This document shows, in pieces, positions 26,070-35,200 of a stretch of DNA of 38,024 bases. The first letter of the stretch is position 1; every line of letters begins with the position of its first letter. The notes beneath the pieces were generated by a model. The model had not been told where the DNA came from. It did no database searches and was given only the letters and a program-made list of their open reading frames with translations. This DNA comes from Lachnospiraceae bacterium (GTDB lineage: Bacteria > Bacillota > Clostridia > Lachnospirales > Lachnospiraceae), in the NCBI GenBank assembly GCA_024693925.1, contig JAILKH010000115.1, positions 1-38,024 on the forward strand, written 5' to 3'. The position numbers were made by a program, and so were the translations under genes.

Positions 26070-27689
26070 ATGGGGGAAAACATTTTGCGAGATAATTTAA
26101 AAAATCATAGTAACTTATTTTCAGGTATTTTTTTAGTGTTGACAGTATTGATATGCTTTGTGTTAACCTTCCCCCTTGAAGGAATCGGTCTGAGAAATTT
26201 GGCAATATCCTCTGCCGAGAACGATGAGCTTATATATTATTATGAAACGTCAGGAGTAGTTGATTATGGAATCCCGCAAGGTTATTTTGGATACACTGAG
26301 ATAACGGCGCGTACGGGTCCTTTTGGTGCATGGTCGCCGGTTCTTCTGATCAACTTCTGTATATTGGGGAAGTTGTTTGGTTGGTCTCTTACAAAAGCTG
26401 TTTTTTATAATCTTATTTCCCTTATGCTGGCTGTTTTTCTTTTTGGTATTTTTGCAAGACCGAACAAGACACAGACGGTACTGCTTGCCGTTTTTCTTGC
26501 GTCATACACTTTTCTTATGTATGGAGTGTTATCGATAGTTCCGGAGATTACCTGTTATTCGTATACAATCATTTTTGTGGGATTGATATATTCGGCTTTC
26601 AAGGATAATAAAACATATAAAATTATATTTATGTTTATTATTGCTATTTTGCTTACTCTTATGCGGCCTTATTATGCAGGCTTTATGATCGCAGCATCCT
26701 TCTTTTTGTATCGTAAGTATGGTAAAAAGAGTCTTTTTTGTTCGGTACCCCTATTTATCGCGACTTTTTATGGCTTCTTCTTTATCGGTATTAATTTCTG
26801 TGCAGGAAATCCTATTAGTGGATGGTTTTCTCGCTATATCATAAAGGTAGAAAAAAATATCGGAAATATGTTTATGTGTTCCGGTATATCGGTGACATTA
26901 TTGTCGGGTTTAGGTTCTTTTGTCAAGCGTTTATTGTCTGGGTTTTATTTAATGGCCCAGCAGTTAAAAGTTTTTTTTGTTGACAGGATATGGGGTCGTA
27001 ATTATTTTATGTTTTTTTACATTTTTATTCTTCTTATCGTTACTTATTTACGATCTGACAGTAAAAAGAGAGATGACGCATATATAAGAAGGCTCTTTTT
27101 TCTTGTTTATTTTTTTCTTATGACTATTGCCGTTGCGCTATATTTTTCAGGTTGGGTGGCTGACAGGCATCTGGCTGAATTTGTGGTCATGGGGATTGTA
27201 TTTATTGCTATGGAAGCTGGCGAGGCTTATGAAACAGATAATAATGTAAAAAGTATATATATACATCCTCTTGCTCTCGCGCTTGAGATAGGACTTATTT
27301 TTTCTGTAATCATGGTACCAAACAGAGAAAGAGAATATGTTACTGAAAATTTTACAAGAGAAGTTGAAGAAACAAGAGAATTGCTTAAGAAAGAAATGCC
27401 TGTTGTCCCGACAAAGGGCAGACCCTCATGGGATAACACTGTTTTATGGGTATACACGGATACCGTAGACGGTGAGGAGGTAATAGTACCCTGGCGTTCC
27501 CTGTATGCCATACCTTCGGGTTATGCTTTTAATCTTGTATTTAAAGATGATTGGTTTGATGAGGGTTATAAACTGTCCTCTAAATATATTGCTGCGGCAT
27601 CGGGTTCGAATACAGAAGATCGCTGCATAGGTTGGGGAGCAGAAAAAATAGCAGATTATTGCGGAGTCGTTATATATCGTTTAAGATAA
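26070..27689 (+). CDS. Multi-pass membrane protein, GT-C-like
   Basis: A 539-residue protein with about ten or more hydrophobic segments and a C-terminal soluble stretch (about 420-539). I do not recognise a named family. The layout with an acidic pair in the first outside loop (SSAENDELIYYY) and repeated membrane helices resembles lipid-dependent GT-C glycosyltransferases, but this is inference. The start is uncertain. The ATG at 26070 has no ribosome binding site; a TTG at 26085 has GGGGGA about 7 bases upstream and may be the real start, shortening the protein by five residues. It begins 8 bases after the acyltransferase stop, so it belongs to the same transcript. Confidence 0.65.
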   Translation: MGENILRDNLKNHSNLFSGIFLVLTVLICFVLTFPLEGIGLRNLAISSAENDELIYYYETSGVVDYGIPQGYFGYTEITARTGPFGAWSPVLLINFCILGKLFGWSLTKAVFYNLISLMLAVFLFGIFARPNKTQTVLLAVFLASYTFLMYGVLSIVPEITCYSYTIIFVGLIYSAFKDNKTYKIIFMFIIAILLTLMRPYYAGFMIAASFFLYRKYGKKSLFCSVPLFIATFYGFFFIGINFCAGNPISGWFSRYIIKVEKNIGNMFMCSGISVTLLSGLGSFVKRLLSGFYLMAQQLKVFFVDRIWGRNYFMFFYIFILLIVTYLRSDSKKRDDAYIRRLFFLVYFFLMTIAVALYFSGWVADRHLAEFVVMGIVFIAMEAGEAYETDNNVKSIYIHPLALALEIGLIFSVIMVPNREREYVTENFTREVEETRELLKKEMPVVPTKGRPSWDNTVLWVYTDTVDGEEVIVPWRSLYAIPSGYAFNLVFKDDWFDEGYKLSSKYIAAASGSNTEDRCIGWGAEKIADYCGVVIYRLR

Positions 27690-27708
27690 TCAAACACTCA
27701 TACAATAC

Positions 27709-27737
27709 TTGAATTCTTTATATCAGTATGGTAGAAT
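27709..27737 (+). promoter_or_regulatory. Internal sigma-A promoter before YfhO copy 2
   Basis: TTGAAT at 27709-27714 and TAGAAT at 27732-27737 are exactly 17 bases apart, in the 104-base gap before the second YfhO gene. It allows that gene to be transcribed separately from the five genes upstream. Confidence 0.65.
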
Positions 27738-27793
27738 TACACGACAAATTTTGATACAAGCAAATTTAGGGTTTCGAGCAACCCGGGAGGTGA

Positions 27794-30652
27794 ATGAGAT
27801 TGCTTAGGTCTGTTAAATGGATAGATAGGATAATAAAGGGACGCCATGGAATATACAGAGTCTATACAATGTTTTTTCTCATTCTTTGTTTGTTATGCTA
27901 CGGGTTGCACATTATGTTTGGAAGATCCTTTATTTGGAGTGCAGACGGGTGGAACCAACATTATAAGGCTTTGATATATTATTCAAGGTATATAAGAGAA
28001 ATTATTCTAACTTTTATAACAGAGTTTCGGATTGTAATACCTCAGTGGGATTTATATATAGGGGAGGGGTCGGATATAATACAGACACTTCACTATTATG
28101 CAATTGGAGATCCATTTAATATTTTATGTTTTTTGGTGCCGACAGCATATATGCATATTTATTTTGACTTTGCTATTATACTTAGAATATATGTAGCTGG
28201 TCTTATTTTTATTAAGCTTATTCGATATGAAGGGATTACTGATGAATACGGTATCCAAGTTGGTGCGATAAATTATTGTTTTTGTCAGTACATAATATGC
28301 ATGATGTCTTATCATCCCTATTTTCTGAATCCCATGGTTTTTTTGCCATTGCTTGTCTTTGCTGTTGAAAAGGTACTCTATGAACGTCGTTATTCCTGGA
28401 TGATCGTTTCTGTTGCGCTGGCAGGTGTCAGTAATATCTATTTTTTCTACATATATGTTATTATGATAATAATTTTTGTGATAGTAAGGCTCCTGACATT
28501 TAAATTTGCATCACTTAAGGCAGCTTTGGGTTTTTTATTTGGAATCGTGTGGTCGTCTGTTTTTGGTGTTATGCTGGGGGCTGTTATCATTTTCCCGGTT
28601 GTTTTCAGCTTTATGAATGATTCCAGATTGGGATCGGGTAACAGTATTCATCTTTTCTATCCGATCGAGTATTATCTGTCACTTCCCAAGGTTCTCTTTA
28701 TGGATAGTAATAAGTTATATGAACTATATGTGGGAGTTTCTGCGATAGGTGCTGTGATATTGGTTTATAAGTTTGTTACAGGTATTCGTGGAATAAAGAA
28801 GGATAAATTAAGATATTTTAAAAATAATCCAATTGCATGTTTGGCGTTCATATCGTTTATATTCATTATTTTTCCCTTTTTTGGTCAGATGATGAATGGG
28901 ATGACTTATAGATGTAATAGATGGAGTTTTGCTCTTGAACTTCTCATATCCTTTATTGTAGCCAAAGAGTGGAACAATATTATGGACATTGAGAAAAAAG
29001 ACGGACTGTTGGTTGGCGTGATACTGTCAGTTTATTTGATTTTTATTTTTTTTATAGAGCAATCAAGAGATATCTATGTAATAGAAGAAACAGCTTTGTC
29101 GTTATGTACGCTTGTATTTTTAGTTTGTATAAAAGATAAAACCGAAATAAAACAACGTGTATGCTTCCTACTGTTGATAGCCAGTGTTGTGGTATTATCT
29201 CATCACAGATTTTCAATATCACTAACCGGTGGTACAGAAAATAGAGCCGGTATTAATTTTAGGTTACATAGTAATGAAGCTTTTGCAGTTAAGGCAATTG
29301 CAGAAAAAGATGGAGTAAATGAACCATTTCGGTACGCTTCTAATCCTCCAACAATGAATGCCGGTATGTTGGAAAAGGTGTCAGCGACCAATTTCTTTTT
29401 TTCAAATGCTAATCCATATCATGTGAAATATGAGAAAAATATGGGAGTTTCCAATGACATGGATTTTTTTCATATTGATTATAATGAACGAGATATTCTT
29501 CTTGAAATGGCAGCTGTTCGTTATTTTGCTACACAGGATGAGCAACTTGTTCCTGATGGTTACTTTTTCAAAGAAACATATACTGATGGTAAGTATAAGG
29601 AATGGTATATATATGAAAACGCTTTTCCCTTGAGTCTTACATATTCGTATCCATTAAACGGAGGATTTCTTGAGGAAGAAGTATGGAACAGCTTTACTGA
29701 AACACAAAGACAGGAGGCAATGCTTAAATATGCGCTTATTGATAAACCACTGGAAGTTAAGAGTGAAGGAACTAAAATCGAAAGGTTAGAAAATGTTGAG
29801 GAATTGGATTATGAAATAAATAGCAATCATGATGGGATTATTATGGATAATAATGCTTTCTATGTTATGAAAGATGATGCTGTGCTTGTGATTCATACAA
29901 ATTGTTCGAAGGGTAAGAATTTGTATCTAAATATTAAAAATGTGTCCAATGAGAAAATAAATGATTATGATTTATATCATACATATAGTGAATTAAGCAC
30001 CAGAGCGGGTGTAAGAAGTATGGATTGGAAAGATTGTCATATTGAAGATAAATGGTCGATGATAAAGGATAAGTTTTTTTATGACAATTCTAAAAATGGT
30101 GCTGTTATGATAGCTACATCAGATTCCGGTAAAGGAAATGCTATGGCAATAGCAAATCCGGATTCATCATGGTATAGTGGAAGTCGTAGTTTTGCAATAG
30201 ATTTTGGAGTTCAGCCTGATTATAACGGAGATATTTATTTAAGATTTCCGACAAAAGGTGTATATTCATTTGAAGATATAAGAGTTTATAGTGTCAGTCG
30301 TTCATCTTATAGGGAATCTATAGAAAATTTATCAAAAATAGGACTAGATAATCTGCATATGGAGACTAACAGGATAAGTGGAAATATAATTTGTGATGAC
30401 GATCGGCTTTTGTGTTTTTCTATTCCTTTTCTTGAGGGATGGAGTGCATATATAGACGGACAGAAAACAAAGGTATATAATACTAATATTTTATACACAG
30501 GTATTGTAGTTCCTAAAGGGGAACATAGTATCGTACTTGAGTATAATACTCCATTTCTGCAGCTTGGAATAATTGTGTCTATAATCAGTTTTTCTTTGTT
30601 CATATTATATTATTATTTATGTGTTCGTAAGAGAGAAAAAAATGCGGTTTAG
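27794..30652 (+). CDS. YfhO family membrane protein (GT-C type), copy 2
   Basis: 952 residues with the same plan as the gene at 19258: about a dozen membrane segments in residues 25-480, an outside domain, and a final membrane helix. Matching signatures are ADGWNQHYKAL, TYRCNRWSFAL, EEVWNSFTETQRQEAML (compare EEFWGMNPVDKQQAMM in copy 1) and PFLEGWSAYIDG with GEHSIVLEYNTPF near the end. Similarity to copy 1 is clear but diverged, pointing to an old duplication with different substrates. GGAGG lies only 3 bases before the ATG, which is short. It has its own promoter. The stop is 33 bases from the convergent glycosyltransferase, and I see no strong terminator between them. Confidence 0.87.
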   Translation: MRLLRSVKWIDRIIKGRHGIYRVYTMFFLILCLLCYGLHIMFGRSFIWSADGWNQHYKALIYYSRYIREIILTFITEFRIVIPQWDLYIGEGSDIIQTLHYYAIGDPFNILCFLVPTAYMHIYFDFAIILRIYVAGLIFIKLIRYEGITDEYGIQVGAINYCFCQYIICMMSYHPYFLNPMVFLPLLVFAVEKVLYERRYSWMIVSVALAGVSNIYFFYIYVIMIIIFVIVRLLTFKFASLKAALGFLFGIVWSSVFGVMLGAVIIFPVVFSFMNDSRLGSGNSIHLFYPIEYYLSLPKVLFMDSNKLYELYVGVSAIGAVILVYKFVTGIRGIKKDKLRYFKNNPIACLAFISFIFIIFPFFGQMMNGMTYRCNRWSFALELLISFIVAKEWNNIMDIEKKDGLLVGVILSVYLIFIFFIEQSRDIYVIEETALSLCTLVFLVCIKDKTEIKQRVCFLLLIASVVVLSHHRFSISLTGGTENRAGINFRLHSNEAFAVKAIAEKDGVNEPFRYASNPPTMNAGMLEKVSATNFFFSNANPYHVKYEKNMGVSNDMDFFHIDYNERDILLEMAAVRYFATQDEQLVPDGYFFKETYTDGKYKEWYIYENAFPLSLTYSYPLNGGFLEEEVWNSFTETQRQEAMLKYALIDKPLEVKSEGTKIERLENVEELDYEINSNHDGIIMDNNAFYVMKDDAVLVIHTNCSKGKNLYLNIKNVSNEKINDYDLYHTYSELSTRAGVRSMDWKDCHIEDKWSMIKDKFFYDNSKNGAVMIATSDSGKGNAMAIANPDSSWYSGSRSFAIDFGVQPDYNGDIYLRFPTKGVYSFEDIRVYSVSRSSYRESIENLSKIGLDNLHMETNRISGNIICDDDRLLCFSIPFLEGWSAYIDGQKTKVYNTNILYTGIVVPKGEHSIVLEYNTPFLQLGIIVSIISFSLFILYYYLCVRKREKNAV

Positions 30653-30684
30653 GTTAGATGGGGCAAAGAATGATAATATAATTG

Positions 30685-31908
30685 TTAGTTATTGATTAGT
30701 TTTATTAAAAGATTATAGTATTTTTCTCCTATGATTTCATTTTTGTTCTTTTTAATTCTTATATCGCGGGCTTTTTTGCACATGTTTTTCTTATTATTTG
30801 CACAATAAATTATCCCTTGACAGAGTTGATCAGTGTTAGCGAATTCAGCTATATATCCGTCTTCCTTATGCGATATGATTTCAGGCATTCCACCTATATC
30901 AAAGGCTGTGACCGGGGTACCGCATGATAAGGCTTCAAGTGCTACACCGGAGTAATTCTCCTGTTTTGAGGGTACAGTAACGACATCTGCTGTACTGTAT
31001 ATTTTTGCCAGCAGAGACCTGTCATTAATAAATCCTGTATATATTACCTTTACTTTGCCTATGCTTGTGATATCATCGTTTTTATTATCTCCGCATATCA
31101 ATAGACTATAGTTATCTGTATCTATTTTTTTCAGTGCTTCTTTAAGATATCCGAATCCTTTATTAATACTGCGGGTAGCATTGAAAGCGCTGAATATGAT
31201 AAGTTTATTTTCTGCTGGGATTTTGTATTTTTTTCTGATTGCCATTTTTTCTATGTCAGGGTAAGTGCAGAAAATTTCTGTATCAACAGGATTGTTAATC
31301 ACATATTTTCTATATTGTGTTGTTATTTTTGAGCTGTTTGCCATTCCTCCTAGCCATTTACTTGGTGTTACAATTACAGGGTTTATAAATTTAAGTATCT
31401 CTTTTTTCTTAAGAAACGAATTCATTGCCAGATACTTTTGATAATGGTTTTTGGCATAGGGGCAATCGATACATGCGTTTTTGTATCCCGAACAATAATT
31501 ATCTATATGACAACCTCCTGTCATAAGCCACATATCATGCATGACATATACTATAGGTTTATTCAGTTTAGCAAGGTTTTTTATTGATTTGTATGATAAA
31601 AATGAGTTTGTCCAATGAAGAAAGATTACATCAGCTTCTTTTATTTCCTTTTCATTTAATATGTTTTCTCCTAAATAGTCAGTCTGTACGTTTTCAAAAG
31701 AGAGTTTAAGATTAAGATAGTTTTTGATTTTTGAAATTAAACGTCTGTACCCTGTACAAACAACTCTTCCTATGCTTTTGTCATTTCTTTTATTTCTTAA
31801 AAGAATACTTGAATCGACCCCCTTAAGTGTAAGACATTCACTTATTCTTACCATTGCACCGTAGGCACCGCCTTCGTCTGTTGTTCCAATATGAACTACC
31901 TTGATCAT
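30685..31908 (-). CDS. Family 4 glycosyltransferase (GT-B fold)
   Basis: A 407-residue cytoplasmic or membrane-associated sugar transferase that probably uses a nucleotide-sugar donor. The N-terminal half begins IKVVHIGTTDEGGAYGAMVRISECL, and the C-terminal half holds the retaining-GT4 donor motif EALSCGTPVTAFDIGGMPEI with the two Glu. Between residues about 125 and 160 a Cys cluster (GGCHIDNYC, then ACIDCPYA) follows HDMWLMTGG. The same arrangement occurs in a GT4 subgroup of polysaccharide gene clusters and may bind metal. GGAGG lies about 9 bases before the start, read on the minus strand. It is convergent with the YfhO cluster, so it is separately expressed, but its content fits the same envelope-polymer theme. 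Confidence 0.9.
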   Translation of the reverse strand: MIKVVHIGTTDEGGAYGAMVRISECLTLKGVDSSILLRNKRNDKSIGRVVCTGYRRLISKIKNYLNLKLSFENVQTDYLGENILNEKEIKEADVIFLHWTNSFLSYKSIKNLAKLNKPIVYVMHDMWLMTGGCHIDNYCSGYKNACIDCPYAKNHYQKYLAMNSFLKKKEILKFINPVIVTPSKWLGGMANSSKITTQYRKYVINNPVDTEIFCTYPDIEKMAIRKKYKIPAENKLIIFSAFNATRSINKGFGYLKEALKKIDTDNYSLLICGDNKNDDITSIGKVKVIYTGFINDRSLLAKIYSTADVVTVPSKQENYSGVALEALSCGTPVTAFDIGGMPEIISHKEDGYIAEFANTDQLCQGIIYCANNKKNMCKKARDIRIKKNKNEIIGEKYYNLLIKLINN

Positions 31909-32051
31909 TTTTTAGAGCCTCCGTTAATCTTTCCATACTTTATGAATGTATACATCATTGAACAGACTAATAATTCTGTGTATTTATTTGATTAACAGAT
32001 AATATGCCAGTTCGTAAGTATGAAAAACACTGTGAGTTTTATTCATTCATA

Positions 32052-32098
32052 CATTTACCGTAAGTAAGTGTAAATGTCAATATTTGTTCGTACAAATA
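32052..32098. promoter_or_regulatory. Two adjacent inverted repeats in the divergent intergenic gap
   Basis: CATTTAC (32052-32058) pairs with GTAAATG (32070-32076) across 11 bases, and TATTTGT (32081-32087) pairs with ACAAATA (32092-32098) across 4 bases. A minus-strand TTGACA (32080-32075) overlaps the first repeat, but its best -10, TAAATG, is poor. These are operator-like sites between the glycosyltransferase and the LRR gene. The rest of the 328-base gap holds only the promoter at 32151. Confidence 0.35.
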
Positions 32099-32150
32099 AT
32101 GGAAAAGTTAATGTATAACGAATCAGTTTTTTGAAATTTTTAATAACTTC

Positions 32151-32179
32151 TTGTGAGATATGTGACAGCATGATATAAT
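32151..32179 (+). promoter_or_regulatory. Sigma-A promoter of the LRR surface protein
   Basis: TTGTGA at 32151-32156 and a perfect TATAAT at 32174-32179 are separated by 17 bases, and the -10 carries a TGA extension. It is about 57 bases before the ATG at 32237. Confidence 0.8.
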
Positions 32180-32236
32180 AAAAATGTTATATTATATGAA
32201 TAAAATGACGTATCGAATTAGAAAGGATGAAAAAGT

Positions 32237-35200
32237 ATGATACTTAAAAAAAGAATTGCAATAATAATGATCATAGCACTTATCGGAACATCTTTTTTTC
32301 CGGGGGCATATCCTGTGTATGCTGATACTGATCAAATCCTGGTTACCGGTGAAGATAATCTTTTGATCAGTGATGAGATATCTGATCATATAAATGATAC
32401 AGTGATATGTGAGGAGACGGATAATATTGTTGAAATGACAGAGGTTTTAGAACAAGTCGAGATATTGCAAGAAGACAGTACAATCCTTGTTGAAGAGGAT
32501 GTTTCCTTAAGTGATGATAACGTATTGATAGAAAACAGTGATGAATATTTTCCGGACACTTTGGAATTAAGCGGGGAAAGTACCGGGAATAATGTGTCAA
32601 TAAACGGAATTCATTATATGATCACAGATAAAGATTGGAGTGCAACGGTCATTTATTGGGATGGCAAGGGTGTATTGGAGATACCAAGTGAAATAACTCT
32701 GGATAAGAGTTACGAAAGCGACTGGGGAGATGAAGAAACCTATGTAAGGAAGGTTGTTGCAATTGGAAGTGAGGCATTTAAAGATAATTCTGATCTGACA
32801 GGAATTAAAATCCCATCATCTGTTAAAAGTATAAATAAAAATGCATTTCAAAATTGTATAAATCTGGTTTCCGTTGAATTACCATCTGATATGACTCTTT
32901 TGGGTGAGTATGCATTTAATGGCTGTACTTCATTGAACAGTGTTAAACTTCCTGATAAATTGGATACGATACAAATATGTGTTTTTAACGGGTGCACGGA
33001 TTTAAGTTCTATAACTATACCTAAAAATCTTGAATTGAATAAGGTTGTGGTTGATGATGAGCGAAATTATACAAAGGGACCTTTCAGCGGTGTACCAAAC
33101 CTTAAGGAAATCAGATTTGAAGAAGGATTTGATATAATTCCGGCACGTTTATTTACTGCTTGTGATTCTATCGAAAATGTTGATATTCCGGCAGGTGTTA
33201 CAAAAGTACTTGATCATGCATTTATAAATTGTAAAAATCTTAGAAGTGTTACCATGACTGAGGATATTGAAAGTATCGGTGAAGCTTCTTTCCAGAATTG
33301 TACGAGTTTGGAAAAAATAGATCTGTCCAAAAATACAAATAATCTCGGGGTAAGAGTTTTTCAAGGCTGTACTACGTTAAGTGAGTGCAGAATTCCCGAT
33401 AGTGTAGATAATATCGGTTCATATGCGTTTGACAATTGTAAAGGCCTTAAAAGTTTGACCTTTTTTAGTGGTGTCAGCGCTAAATCTAAAAACGGTGTTA
33501 TAGGCGAATATGCATTTAGAAATTGTTCAGCTCTTGAAAGAATTATAATACCTAACAGTTTTAAAGAGATAAAGAGATCTGCTTATGAGAAGTGTACCTC
33601 TTTGGAAAGCATGAAACTTGAAAACAGATATCCGGAAGTGACTTTTGATATTATAATAGGAGACTATGCTTTTAAAGAATGTTCAAATTTGACTGAGGTT
33701 ATTTTTGAAAATAAGATACGTTTAAAATCAATAGGAAAAGAAGCATATAAATTATGTATAAACCTTACGGATTTAACTTTTGGAGAAGAGGTATATTTAA
33801 ATTCAATAGGTGAAGAAGCCTTTTATATGTGTAATAATCTTATAGATATAAATATTCCGAATGATGTTGAATTTATTGGAAGATCAGCATTTGAAAAATG
33901 TTTATCATTAAAGAATGTTACTTTACCAAGAAATTTAAAAAAATTAGGTGCAGCAGTTTTTAGAGAAGATACTGCAATAGAAAAAATAGAAATACCTAAA
34001 AATATAGATACTGTATCGGTATCTAAGGCTACAGATGGTATATTTAGCGGATGTGAGAAACTAAAAATAATAACATTCGAAGGAGGAATCACCAAAATTC
34101 CTGACAATTTATTTTGGGGAACCGGTTCTTTGGTGAATATTGATATCCCTGATGGTGTAACAGAAGTCGGATTAAATGCATTCAGAGAATGTGTAATGTT
34201 AAAAAATGTTAAAATACCCGAGAGTGTAGTGGGTATAGCGGATTATGCATTTTATAAAGATCAGAATATTGTTGATTTAAAGGATGGTTCCGGATTAATT
34301 CCCGAAGGGGTTCAGACTATTGGAAAATACTCCTTTGATGGATGTGAAGCTTTAAACACCCTGATTTTGCCGGACGGTATAGAAAAAATCGGTGAATCGG
34401 CTTTCGCAAACAGCGGAATTCAGATTGCTGTGATACCGGAATCCGCATCCGATATAGGAGCTTCGTGCTTTGAAGGATGTGAAGAACTTAAGGAGATACA
34501 GTTACCTAAGAACCTTAATGAAATAAAAAACAGGCTGTTTTATGATTGCAAAAAGCTTTATAAGGTTAACCTGTCGGAGGATATACTCGGTTCTATAGGT
34601 AATAGTGCATTTTATAATTGTAATGCTCTTGAATCCTTTGATGATTCGGGTAAAATTGATTTTTCAAAATTCAGAGTGCTTAAATCAATTGGAAAAAATG
34701 CTTTTCAGGAATGTGACAGCCTGTCTTCGGTGACTTTGTCGGCAGCTACAGAGAATATCGGAGAATATGTATTTGATCATTGCCAGAAACTATCCGAAAT
34801 TAATCTTGGAACGGGACTTAGTGTGATTCCGAAGAATGCTTTTTCGAACTTAAATTCTTTGGTGAAAATGATAGTTCCCAGAAATGTGATCGAAATAAAG
34901 GCAGGAGCGTTTGAATATGATCCGTCTTTCAGAGAAATTCATATTCCGAAAGAGACAACAAACATAGAACGCGGAGCATTTACAAAGTGTGATGATCTTT
35001 ATACATATGTTGTTGATGGCAGTGAGGCTCATAAGTATTCTGTAAAAGAAGGTATTAAATATGAATTAGAGGTGGTTTATGCAGACAGTATTAATTACCT
35101 TCCGGAAAAGATAAGTATAAATCCCAATGAAACAAACACTCCTTCATTGGAAATTCTGCCGGTCCATTATTCGGTGGATGTAAATTACAGCTCAGGTAAT

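Noticed and set aside
32075-32080. Minus-strand TTGACA as the glycosyltransferase promoter
   Set aside because: No acceptable -10 box occurs at 16-18 bases; the best is TAAATG. It was kept only as part of the inverted-repeat note.
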